Both the position numbers and the translations under genes were made by a program. The notes under the pieces were generated by a model. That model was not told the origin of the DNA. It was given only the letters and a program-made list of their open reading frames with translations, and did no database searches. Source: Erysipelotrichaceae bacterium (GTDB lineage Bacteria > Bacillota_I > Bacilli_A > Erysipelotrichales > Erysipelotrichaceae). From it: 64,000 nt of DNA. Of the stretch, positions 24,438 through 32,860 are shown piece after piece (positions within the stretch are counted from its first letter, which is position 1; every line of letters starts with the position of its first letter). Location of the stretch: positions 62,001 through 126,000 of the forward strand of contig JAFULQ010000005.1 of assembly GCA_017473265.1 (NCBI GenBank). The letters run 5' to 3'.

Positions 24438-25802
24438 ATGTTAGAAAAATTATTTAAGTTAAAAGAAAATAATACGACAGTTAAAACTGAAATTGCAGCT
24501 GGTATTACAACATTTATGACAATGGCATATATTTTAGCTGTCAATCCAAGTATTTTATCTGAAGCAGGTATGAATGCGAATGCGGTTCTTATTGCGACTT
24601 GTCTTGCGTCTTTTATTGGTACGATGTTAATGGCATTGCTTGCGAATTTACCATTTGCTTTATCTGCTGGTATGGGGTTAAATGCATATTTAACATATAC
24701 TGTTGTATTAGGTATGGGTGTTTCTTGGCAATTAGCGTTGTTTGCGGTTTTTATTGAAGGTATCATTTTTATTTTCATGTCTTTAACAAATATGCGTGAG
24801 GCTATCTTTAATGCAATTCCTTTAACAATCAAGCAAGGGGTTTCTGTTGGTATTGGATTGTTTATTGCGTTTATTGGGTTACAAAACGCAGGGCTAGTTG
24901 TAGATTCTTCAACACTTGTTACTATTGTTAGTTTTACTGAAAATTTTAGTACTGCTGGTATTTGTGCATTGCTTGCAGTAGTGGGGGTATTAATTACAGC
25001 GATTCTTTATATTCGTAAGGTGAACGGATCTATTTTAATTGGTATTGTTGTAACTTGGGCATTGGGAATGTTGTGTCAAACATTTGGTATTTATGTTCCA
25101 AATCCAGAGTTAGGATATTATAGTTTATTCCCTGCAGGTATTATCAGTATGGATTTCTCTGCATTAGGGGAAACATTTGGACAATGTTTTAAGATTAATT
25201 TTGGTGAAATTAATATTTTTAACTTTATTGTTATTATTTTCTCATTCTTATTTGTTGATTTATTTGATACTTTGGGAACATTAATTGGTGTAAGTACAAA
25301 AGCGAAGATGTTAGATGAAGAGGGGAAACTTCCTGGTATTAAACCTGCATTATTATCTGATGCGATTGCGACTTCTTTAGGAGCGGTGCTTGGTACTTCT
25401 ACAGTTACAACTTTTGTTGAATCTAGTGCTGGAGTGGTTGCAGGTGGTAAAACTGGATTAACTGCGGTAACTACTGGGGTATTATTCTTACTGGCAACAT
25501 TATTTTCTCCATTGTTTACATCTATTCCTTCATTTGCGACAGCACCTGCTTTAATTTTTGTTGGTTTCTTGATGTTTGAATCTGTTGTTGAAATTAAATT
25601 TTCAAGTGAAAATCTTTCTGAAGCAATTCCTGCATATTTATGTATTTTAGCAATGCCATTATTCTATAGTATTTCAGAAGGTATTTGTTTGGGTATTATT
25701 TCGTATGTAGTATTACAAGTTGGTTCTAAAAATGCGAAGAAAGTAACACCGCTTATTTATGTGTTAGCTTTATTGTTTGTATTAAAATATATTTTCTTAT
25801 AA
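24438..25802 (+). CDS. NCS2-family purine permease (AzgA/PbuG type)
   Basis: A 454-aa transporter with about 12-14 membrane segments. The N-terminus (KTEIAAGITTFMTMAYILAV) and ALSAGMGLNAYLTYTVV are typical of the AzgA/PbuG/PbuO branch, which imports hypoxanthine, guanine or adenine with protons. FVDLFDTLGTLIGV and TSTVTTFVESSAGV are the other signature segments. GGGAGG precedes the ATG. No purine riboswitch is seen in the 65-nt leader after the murI terminator. Substrate is inferred from family; its position next to a nucleotidase-rich island is suggestive. Confidence 0.9.
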   Translation: MLEKLFKLKENNTTVKTEIAAGITTFMTMAYILAVNPSILSEAGMNANAVLIATCLASFIGTMLMALLANLPFALSAGMGLNAYLTYTVVLGMGVSWQLALFAVFIEGIIFIFMSLTNMREAIFNAIPLTIKQGVSVGIGLFIAFIGLQNAGLVVDSSTLVTIVSFTENFSTAGICALLAVVGVLITAILYIRKVNGSILIGIVVTWALGMLCQTFGIYVPNPELGYYSLFPAGIISMDFSALGETFGQCFKINFGEINIFNFIVIIFSFLFVDLFDTLGTLIGVSTKAKMLDEEGKLPGIKPALLSDAIATSLGAVLGTSTVTTFVESSAGVVAGGKTGLTAVTTGVLFLLATLFSPLFTSIPSFATAPALIFVGFLMFESVVEIKFSSENLSEAIPAYLCILAMPLFYSISEGICLGIISYVVLQVGSKNAKKVTPLIYVLALLFVLKYIFL

Positions 25803-25810
25803 TTCATTTT

Positions 25811-25845
25811 AAAGATGTGGTATTTGTATCACATCTTTTTTTGTT
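25811..25845 (+). terminator. Intrinsic terminator of the purine permease
   Basis: AAAGATGTG pairs with CACATCTTT (25811-25839), followed by a T-run. It isolates the permease from the ABC island downstream. Confidence 0.88.
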
Positions 25846-25909
25846 TTAATTAAAAATATAAATAATTTGCATGTTTTTTAATGAAAGTAATTATTTCTTA
25901 TATAAATTG

Positions 25910-25945
25910 TGTTATAGTAATCTAAACGAATAGGTTACATTCGTT
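25910..25945 (+). promoter_or_regulatory. Promoter and possible operator of the ABC island
   Basis: TGTTATAGT (25910-25918) is an extended -10. Just downstream, AACGAAT (25925-25931) and ATTCGTT (25939-25945) form a perfect inverted repeat with a 7-nt spacer, positioned like a repressor operator or a 5' mRNA hairpin before AAGGAG. The regulator is unknown; no dedicated one is encoded in the island. Confidence 0.5.
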
Positions 25946-25965
25946 AGAGAAGGAGAACTTTTAAC

Positions 25966-27231
25966 ATGAAAAAATTATTAACAGTTGTTCTTGTTGTTTT
26001 CATGGCATTAGGCTTAGTTGCTTGTGGTGGAAATGACAATAATAACCAAACAGGTCCAGTAGAAGTTACTTTATGGCATACTTATACTGAACATCACAAT
26101 GATTACTTAAATAAGATCATTGATGAATTCAACGCATCTCAAACTGAAGTTAAAGTTGTTGCTGTTCAACAACCTTACCAAGATTTCGATGCTAACTTAC
26201 TTCAAGCTGTTCGTAATGGTGTAGGACCAGATATCGTTGGTCGTTTCGCTACTAACATTGCTGACTACTTAGAAGATGATCTAATTGTTGACTTCGCACC
26301 TTATATCAACGATAGCAAAATTGGTATTCCTAACTTCAAGGAAAACTTAATCGGGGATTTATATGGTGAAATTACTCAATGGGGTAATGGTGTTTACTGT
26401 ATTCCTGTAATCGTTACATCTGAAGTTTTATTCTACAACAAAACTTTATTTGATTCTTTAGAATTAGCTGTTCCAACAACTTGGGCTGAAATGGAAGAAG
26501 TAAGCCGTACTATTTACAAAGCTACTGGTAAACCAGGTTTCGGTACTGACTCTGCTATCGATACATACCAAGGTTTATTAATGCAAAATGGTTCTGGTTA
26601 TATCAATGCTGAAACAAAAGCTATGGATGTTAACGAAACTATTGCTTTAGAACAATTAAATTTCTTAGCTGATGGTATTAAAGAAGGTATCTTCCGTCTT
26701 CCTGGTGATGACTACTATTTATCAGGTCCTTTCTGTTCAGGTGCTGTAGCATCTTACATCGGTTCTAGTGCTGGTGTTGGTTACGCTACACAAAACGATG
26801 GTGCTTTCGAAGTTGGATGTGCTCCAATTCCTCAAGCTAACAAAGATACTAATCCTTATATCTCTTCTTGGGGTGGAGGATATGTATGCTTCAAATCAAC
26901 AGAAGCTAAAGAAGAAGCTGCTTACAAATTCTTAAAATGGTTCACAGGCGCTGAACAAGCTGCTAAGTGGGCTGAACAATTCGGTGCATTACCTGCATAC
27001 AAAGATGCTTTAGAAACAGATACATTCAAAAACTTTGTTGAAACAAATATCGCTGTTAAAGCATTATATGAAGAATACTATGCTGTAAACTGGTTGAACA
27101 GTATTAAAGGTTCTGCTGCAGTTCGTACTGCTATCGACAAAATGATTTCTGAAGTTTGCTTAACTGGTGTTGATGCTAAAACTGCATACGATACTATGAT
27201 CGCTACTTCTAACAAAGAATTAGGTGAATAA
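25966..27231 (+). CDS. Extracellular solute-binding lipoprotein of an ABC importer
   Basis: A family 1 (UgpB/MalE-like) binding protein of 421 aa. The signal peptide ends in the lipobox LVAC with Cys20, so it is a lipoprotein anchored outside. The mature part begins with VEVTLWHTYTE and contains LLQAVRNGVGPDIV and TSEVLFYNKTLFDSL, typical for UgpB-like proteins. Cognate ATPase and permeases lie downstream. It uses more C-ending codons (TTC, AAC, TAC) than its neighbours, which suggests high expression. A 28-nt palindrome after the stop probably limits or stabilises transcription. The ligand is unknown; the adjacent hydrolases point to a phosphorylated compound. Confidence 0.9.
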   Translation: MKKLLTVVLVVFMALGLVACGGNDNNNQTGPVEVTLWHTYTEHHNDYLNKIIDEFNASQTEVKVVAVQQPYQDFDANLLQAVRNGVGPDIVGRFATNIADYLEDDLIVDFAPYINDSKIGIPNFKENLIGDLYGEITQWGNGVYCIPVIVTSEVLFYNKTLFDSLELAVPTTWAEMEEVSRTIYKATGKPGFGTDSAIDTYQGLLMQNGSGYINAETKAMDVNETIALEQLNFLADGIKEGIFRLPGDDYYLSGPFCSGAVASYIGSSAGVGYATQNDGAFEVGCAPIPQANKDTNPYISSWGGGYVCFKSTEAKEEAAYKFLKWFTGAEQAAKWAEQFGALPAYKDALETDTFKNFVETNIAVKALYEEYYAVNWLNSIKGSAAVRTAIDKMISEVCLTGVDAKTAYDTMIATSNKELGE

Positions 27232-27240
27232 TTAAAAACT

Positions 27241-27268
27241 ATACTACCCACCAATTGGTGGGTAGTAT
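27241..27268 (+). other. Perfect 28-nt palindrome after the solute-binding protein gene
   Basis: ATACTACCCACC is mirrored exactly around AATT to give a very stable hairpin. No T-run follows, so it is best explained as an mRNA stability or attenuation element that raises the binding protein over downstream genes. It lies 9 nt after the stop codon. Confidence 0.75.
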
Positions 27269-27304
27269 TCTAAATAGAGAAAATTTTATGTGAGGTAAAT
27301 AATC

Positions 27305-28597
27305 ATGAAAAAATTGTTTGTATTTATGATTGATGCTCTTTGTTCTTGTGATATCGAAGTGATGAAAGAAATGAAGAATTTTGGTGAAATTATCAACAAT
27401 GGTTCTTATGTTCATCATATGTATCCAGTGCATCCTGCTTTAACTTATTGTTGTCATACATCAATTGTGACTGGTAAGTATGTTGAGGGGCATGGTATTT
27501 GTAATAATGAGTTATTAAAACGCGGATTGTGGCCAAATGATGTTTGGTTTGGGATGAAAAAGGATGTGCAAGCACCAACAATTTTAGATCATGCTAGAGA
27601 TTTAGGTTTAACAACTTGTTCTATTTCTTGGCCTGTAACTGGTGGTGCGGATTATACATATTGTTTCCCAATGATTGTTCCATATCATTATGAAGGCTAT
27701 GAACCTGAGAAGTATTTAAAGGGTACTGCTACTGACAATATTATGGATACGTATATCTGGAAGTATGGCAGATATTTAAAAGGCAAAGACCGTAGTTTGG
27801 ATTTATTTACTATGGCTGTTGCGCCAGATCTAATTCGTGATTTTGGTCAACCAGATGTTATGTTTGTTAAGATGTGTGATTTGGATAGTGTTCGTCATAC
27901 AGATGGTGTATATCATGAAAATACAAAGTTACAATTATTAAAACATGATGAAGAATTGGGTATCTTATTAGAATCTATTCGTCGTTATGGTGATTATGAA
28001 AATACGAACTTTGTTATTATGGGTGACCATGGGCAAACAGATATTGAAGCGGTTTTACAGTTTAATGAATTATTAAAAGAAAAAGGTTTTATTCGTACAG
28101 ATGGTAAGGGTAATGTAGTGGATTGTGATTGTTATGCACATAGTGCTGCGTTAACGACTTTCATTGAAATTGTTAATCCTGATAAGGAACAAGAAGTTTA
28201 TGATTTCTTGTGTAGTTTAAAAGAGGATCCTGAAATCCAATTGTTATATGTATTAAATAAAGAAGAAATGAAACGTGAATATCATGTGGATGGTCCATTT
28301 GATTATGTAATTGAAAGTAAGCGTAATATTTCTTTTGGAGATCGATTGGATGTTGGCGAAATTTGGTCTAAACGTATTCCTGGAGAACATAAAGTAGGGG
28401 CTGCGACGCATGGTAGTCGTCCTGAACGTGATGAGAATACGATGTTTATTGCTTGTGGACCAAGTGTTAAAAAAGGTGTTTATATTGAAACTGCAAATAT
28501 GGTGGATGAAGCTGTTACGATGGCTAAGATGATTGGTTTTGATATGGAAAATACAGATGGAAGATTGTTGAAGGAGATGCTTAAAGATGAAGGTTAG
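27305..28597 (+). CDS. Alkaline phosphatase superfamily hydrolase (nucleotide pyrophosphatase/phosphodiesterase-like)
   Basis: A 430-aa predicted cytoplasmic enzyme without a signal peptide. Metal and nucleophile positions of the NPP-type fold can be traced: Asp10 (FMIDA), Thr47 (HPALTYCCHT, likely nucleophile), Asp194 and His198 (DLDSVRH), Asp241-His242 (MGDHGQTD) and a late His in AATHGSRPERDE. Such enzymes cut phosphomono- or diesters, often of nucleotides. It lies between the binding protein and the ATPase gene, which it overlaps by 11 nt, so it belongs to the importer operon. The substrate is not predictable from sequence alone. Confidence 0.85.
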   Translation: MKKLFVFMIDALCSCDIEVMKEMKNFGEIINNGSYVHHMYPVHPALTYCCHTSIVTGKYVEGHGICNNELLKRGLWPNDVWFGMKKDVQAPTILDHARDLGLTTCSISWPVTGGADYTYCFPMIVPYHYEGYEPEKYLKGTATDNIMDTYIWKYGRYLKGKDRSLDLFTMAVAPDLIRDFGQPDVMFVKMCDLDSVRHTDGVYHENTKLQLLKHDEELGILLESIRRYGDYENTNFVIMGDHGQTDIEAVLQFNELLKEKGFIRTDGKGNVVDCDCYAHSAALTTFIEIVNPDKEQEVYDFLCSLKEDPEIQLLYVLNKEEMKREYHVDGPFDYVIESKRNISFGDRLDVGEIWSKRIPGEHKVGAATHGSRPERDENTMFIACGPSVKKGVYIETANMVDEAVTMAKMIGFDMENTDGRLLKEMLKDEG

Positions 28598-29645
28598 AGT
28601 TGAAAAATTAACAAAACGTTATGGGGATGTTACTGCTGTAAATGAATTAACTGCAGAATTTGAAAGCGGTAAGTTGATTGCTTTATTAGGACCTAGTGGT
28701 TGTGGTAAAACAACAATGTTAAATATGCTTTCTGGTATTTTACCAAATAGTGATGGTAAGATTTATTTTGATGAGGAAGAGGTTAGTGATTTACCTCCTG
28801 AAAAACGTGAAGTAGGATTGGTTTTCCAAAACTATGCATTATATCCACATATGACAGTTTTAGAAAATATTTGTTTCCCATTAAAGATTAAAAAAGTGCC
28901 AATGGAAGAACGTATTGAACGTGCTAAGAAAATGGCAAAAATGGTTCATATCGATGAATATTTAGATCGTAAACCTAAACAATTATCAGGTGGTCAACAA
29001 CAACGTGTTGCGATTGCTCGTGCGTTAGTTAAAAATCCTAAATTATTGTTATTAGATGAACCTCTATGTAACTTAGATGCGAAATTACGTGTAGAAATGC
29101 GTGAAGAAATTCGTCGTATTCAAAGAGAATCTGGTGTAACTACTTTCTTCGTTACTCATGACCAAGAAGAAGCTAGTAGTATTTCAGATTACATTATGTT
29201 GATGAAACTTGGTGTTATGCAACAATATGATCATGCTCGTACATTATATGATGAACCTGCTAACTTATTTGTTGCGGACTTTATTGGTTCTCCAACAATT
29301 AATCAATTACATGGTGTTTGGAAAGACAATGGTGTAGTAGTTGATGGTACAGATTCTGTTTGTAAATTAAATAAAGAAGTTGAAATTAAAGAGGGTACTC
29401 GTGTAGTATTTGCTTCTCGTCCTGAAGCAATTGTAATTGCAAAAGATGGACAATTAAAAGGTACTGTTAAAGAGTCTTATTTAAGTGGTAAAGACGTATT
29501 GGTTGATGTTATCGTTGGTGAACAATCTATGCGTGCATATGTTGATGCGGATTTAGAAGTTAAAGAACATGATGTTATCGGTATGAATTTCAAAGATAAA
29601 GGTGTATTTGTATTTGATGAAGAAACAGGTGAACGTTATGTTTAG
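28587..29645 (+). CDS. ABC transporter ATP-binding protein (UgpC/MalK type)
   Basis: A 352-aa ATPase with Walker A GPSGCGKT (35-42), Q-loop VFQNYALYPHM, signature LSGGQ (133-137), Walker B LLLLDEP (153-159) and the switch His in FFVTHDQEEA. The C-terminal TOBE-like domain (about 235-350) marks it as a CUT1/UgpC-like subunit that powers sugar or glycerol-phosphate importers. It overlaps the hydrolase gene upstream and the first permease gene downstream, so the operon is tightly coupled. Confidence 0.94.
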   Translation: MKVRVEKLTKRYGDVTAVNELTAEFESGKLIALLGPSGCGKTTMLNMLSGILPNSDGKIYFDEEEVSDLPPEKREVGLVFQNYALYPHMTVLENICFPLKIKKVPMEERIERAKKMAKMVHIDEYLDRKPKQLSGGQQQRVAIARALVKNPKLLLLDEPLCNLDAKLRVEMREEIRRIQRESGVTTFFVTHDQEEASSISDYIMLMKLGVMQQYDHARTLYDEPANLFVADFIGSPTINQLHGVWKDNGVVVDGTDSVCKLNKEVEIKEGTRVVFASRPEAIVIAKDGQLKGTVKESYLSGKDVLVDVIVGEQSMRAYVDADLEVKEHDVIGMNFKDKGVFVFDEETGERYV

Positions 29646-30549
29646 ATACAAAACAAAGAATGATGAAGTAATTACACTTAAGACATTCTTGAAACCGGCA
29701 TTGTATTCTTTGCCTTTCATGATTGGTGTTATTGTGTTTACTATTTATCCGTTCTTTAATGCGTTCTTAATTAGTTTTAAAGAAGATTATCGTGTTATGA
29801 CGGATAAGTTTAGTGGTTTTGGTTTAGCGAACTATGTTCATATTTTAAGTGATCCTACATTTATTAGTTCTATTTGGAATACAATTACTTATGTATTAAT
29901 TGTTGTAACGGTTTCTTTAGTATTATCATTATTAATTGCCGTTATGTTAAATAGTGTTCCTAAATTCCAAGCATTGTTCCAAACAGCGTTCTTTATGCCT
30001 ATGGTAACAAGTTCTGCTGCGATTGGATTAGTTTGGAGATGGTTATTTAACTATGATTATGGTCTAATTAACTGGGTATTCTCATTATTTGGTGCGGATG
30101 CAATTAACTGGTTGAATCATCCAGATTATTCTATGATCTGTTTATGTATTTATGGTATTTGGTCAATGTTGCCTTTTACAATCATCTTATTATTAAGTGG
30201 TTTACAAAATATTGACCCTCAATATTATACTGCGGCTAAAGTTGATGGTGCAAAAACAGTAGATATTTTCACAAATATTACCGTTCCTTTATTAGCTCCT
30301 ACAATTGGTTTAGTTGCGATTGTGAATATGATTTCTGCGTTTAAAGTGTTTGATGGATTGTATATTTTATTCGGTGGTAAACCAGGTCCAGCATATAACT
30401 TATATACAGTAATTTTCTATTTATATGACCAATTCTATAAAGAGTTAGAACTTGGCATCGCTGCTGCGTGTGCGATTGTATTGTTCTTGATTATTTGTGC
30501 ATTTACTGTTTTACAAAATCAAGTGCAAAAGAAATATGATTATTACTAG
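29638..30549 (+). CDS. ABC transporter permease (UgpA-like)
   Basis: A 303-aa CUT1-type permease with six membrane helices. The EAA loop reads YTAAKVDGAKTVDIFTNITVPLLAP, divided here as AAKVDGAKTVDIFTNI plus TVPLL, and contacts the ATPase. ATG 29638 is chosen because AGGTG lies just upstream and the reading fits the family; longer in-frame starts lie inside the ATPase gene. It overlaps that gene by 8 nt and is followed 11 nt later by the second permease. Confidence 0.92.
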   Translation: MFRYKTKNDEVITLKTFLKPALYSLPFMIGVIVFTIYPFFNAFLISFKEDYRVMTDKFSGFGLANYVHILSDPTFISSIWNTITYVLIVVTVSLVLSLLIAVMLNSVPKFQALFQTAFFMPMVTSSAAIGLVWRWLFNYDYGLINWVFSLFGADAINWLNHPDYSMICLCIYGIWSMLPFTIILLLSGLQNIDPQYYTAAKVDGAKTVDIFTNITVPLLAPTIGLVAIVNMISAFKVFDGLYILFGGKPGPAYNLYTVIFYLYDQFYKELELGIAAACAIVLFLIICAFTVLQNQVQKKYDYY

Positions 30550-30560
30550 GAGGATTGGAT

Positions 30561-31388
30561 ATGAAAAGACAAGAACAAATTAAGAGAATCTTATTATATA
30601 CAATCTTAGGTGTTGGGGCATTTATTATGATTTTCCCATTCTTCTGGATGATTATTACATCATTAAAGACTGGGGCTGAAGCAAATAGTGTACCTCCTAC
30701 ATTTATTCCTAAGAAATTAATTTTTGAAAACTATGTGTATGCGTTTAAAGTAGCTCCTTTTGCGAAGTACTTTATGAACTCTGTGATTGTTACGATTAGT
30801 TGTGTTATTTTAACAATGTTTAATACAATTTTAGCGGCGTTCGCATTTAGTAAGATGAAGTTCCCTGGTAGAGATTGGATCTTTGCTGGATTGATTACTA
30901 TGATGATGGTTCCATTTGAAATGTTGATTATTACTAACTATACAACAATTGTTAAATGGGGATTGTATGATACAATCATTGCTTTGATTATTCCGTTTGT
31001 TAGTAGTATTTTCTATACTTATATCTTGCGTAACTTCTTCTTATCGGTTCCAGATAGTTTGTATTATTCTGCTAAGGTTGATGGTGCTAGTGATTGGCAA
31101 TTCTTGTGGCAAGTTTTAGTGCCTATTGCAAAACCAAGTTTGGTTACAATTGCATTATTGAATGCGATTGCTTGTTGGAATAGTTTCTTGTGGAGTATCT
31201 TGGTTATCAATTCTCAAGGTAAACGTACTTTACCTTTCGGGTTGTTCGCATTTACCAATGAAACAGGTATTCGTTATGAAGTATTGATGGCTGGTGCTAC
31301 TATCGTAGTTATTCCGATGATTTTATTATTCTTATTCTGTCGTAAGAGTATTGTTACTGGTGTTTCTCGTGGAGGTCTTAAAGGATGA
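30561..31388 (+). CDS. ABC transporter permease (UgpE-like)
   Basis: The second channel subunit, 275 aa with six membrane helices. Its EAA motif is YSAKVDGASDWQFLWQVLVP. Typical CUT1 features include the N-terminal IFPFFWMIITSLKTG and GLITMMMVPFEMLIITNY segments. TAGGAGG precedes ATG 30561; a TTG 6 nt upstream is less likely. The next gene overlaps its stop codon by 4 nt. Confidence 0.92.
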   Translation: MKRQEQIKRILLYTILGVGAFIMIFPFFWMIITSLKTGAEANSVPPTFIPKKLIFENYVYAFKVAPFAKYFMNSVIVTISCVILTMFNTILAAFAFSKMKFPGRDWIFAGLITMMMVPFEMLIITNYTTIVKWGLYDTIIALIIPFVSSIFYTYILRNFFLSVPDSLYYSAKVDGASDWQFLWQVLVPIAKPSLVTIALLNAIACWNSFLWSILVINSQGKRTLPFGLFAFTNETGIRYEVLMAGATIVVIPMILLFLFCRKSIVTGVSRGGLKG

Positions 31389-32848
31389 TTCTAAAGTTCG
31401 ATATTTTGAATCATGCGGATTTTCATGGTCATTTTAGAGAAGATGAGGATACACCAGGGTTGAGTCGTTTTGCGAAAGCGATTCAAAGAGTTAGAGATTT
31501 GAATCCTGAAGGTACTTTGTTATTGGATGCTGGTGATAATACCAATAAAGTATTATGGCCTGCTGAACAAGTATTTGAAGGTTTACATTTATTAGGTACA
31601 GATGCTCATACTTTAGGGAATCATGAGTTTGATAAAGGACAAGCAGTATTGGAACATAATATTGCTTATGCTAGTCAATTTTTCCCAATTGTATGTAGTA
31701 ATGCTTATTTAAAGGGTACAGATGTTAGAGTACCTGGTACCGTTCCTTACGTGATTTTAGAGCGTATGGGAGTGAAATTTGGTATCGTTGGTTGTACGAC
31801 GGAATATACACCAAAGATGGTAGAAATGACTGCATTTGCGCCATATGAGGTAAGAAGTGCAGTTCATGAAATTCGTAAATATGTACCAATTATGAAACAA
31901 GAAGGTGCAGATATTATTGTGGTATTATCACATTTCCCATTCTATTTTGAGAATGGTGAAGGTGGAGAGTTATTTGATGTATTACATCAAGTAGAAGATT
32001 TACCAATTGATGTGATGATTGGTGGTCATATTCCTGGTGATTATGCCAAGGTATATCATGATATCGCAGTTTCAAAAGGTGGTTTTGGTGGATGTTCTTT
32101 ACCACATATCACTTTATATTTTGATACGGAAACTAGAAAAGTCGTTAAAAAAGAAGGTAGAGTTATCAATGTATTAAAAGAATTAGAACGCATTGATGAA
32201 ATTCAAGCTTTCCAAGAAAAAGTAATTGAACCATTTAGAGATTTCTATGAAAAGCCAATTGGTTATGCAGTAGATACATTACCAATGCGTTTAGCATATG
32301 AAAGCCCTATGGGAAACTTTATTGCGGATGCCATTCGTGATAAAGCACAAACAGATATTGGTTATTTTAATGCCACAAGTTGTGGTCGTAAGATTGAAAA
32401 AGGGGAATTAACACGTTTTAGTATTCATAAAGCGATTGCCTTTAATGAAACAATTCATCTAACTAAGATGAAAGGGCAATTGATCTATGATTTGTTTGAA
32501 TGTGTATTAGAACCACATCGCTTTGGAAATAATGCCAATATTATTTTCTCAGGTATAAGAGTTGAAATTGATAATACAAAAGAAACGAACAAAGTATTAT
32601 CCATTTGTTTAAATGATGGTACACCATTAGATAAAGAAAAAGAATATACTATATGTTCTAGTAAGTATATGTCTAGTGGTGGAAATGATACGCGTAGTAT
32701 TTCTTCACAAGTTGAGTGGGTAGATAACGGGTATCGTATCCATGATGCAATTGCGGATTATATTACGAAATTGCAAAAGATTGAATCAAAAATGGATCAT
32801 CGTTATAAGATGATTGGTGAAGTTGTCAATGACAATTCACCATGGTAG
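31385..32848 (+). CDS. 5'-nucleotidase/cyclic phosphodiesterase-like metallophosphoesterase, copy 1
   Basis: A 487-aa UshA/CpdB-like protein with an N-terminal metallophosphoesterase domain and a C-terminal 5'-nucleotidase domain. There is no signal peptide, unlike the periplasmic or cell-wall family members, so it should act in the cytoplasm. Motifs: ADFHG (Asp12, His14), LLLDAGDN (45-52), GNHEFD (78-83), SHFPF (182-186) and GGHIP (213-217, where the last His or Gln of GHxH is Pro). The C-domain has ESPMGNFIADAIRDKA and SSGGNDT. It overlaps the permease stop and is followed 12 nt later by a paralogue. Confidence 0.88.
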   Translation: MILKFDILNHADFHGHFREDEDTPGLSRFAKAIQRVRDLNPEGTLLLDAGDNTNKVLWPAEQVFEGLHLLGTDAHTLGNHEFDKGQAVLEHNIAYASQFFPIVCSNAYLKGTDVRVPGTVPYVILERMGVKFGIVGCTTEYTPKMVEMTAFAPYEVRSAVHEIRKYVPIMKQEGADIIVVLSHFPFYFENGEGGELFDVLHQVEDLPIDVMIGGHIPGDYAKVYHDIAVSKGGFGGCSLPHITLYFDTETRKVVKKEGRVINVLKELERIDEIQAFQEKVIEPFRDFYEKPIGYAVDTLPMRLAYESPMGNFIADAIRDKAQTDIGYFNATSCGRKIEKGELTRFSIHKAIAFNETIHLTKMKGQLIYDLFECVLEPHRFGNNANIIFSGIRVEIDNTKETNKVLSICLNDGTPLDKEKEYTICSSKYMSSGGNDTRSISSQVEWVDNGYRIHDAIADYITKLQKIESKMDHRYKMIGEVVNDNSPW

Positions 32849-32860
32849 AAGGGAGTCTCT

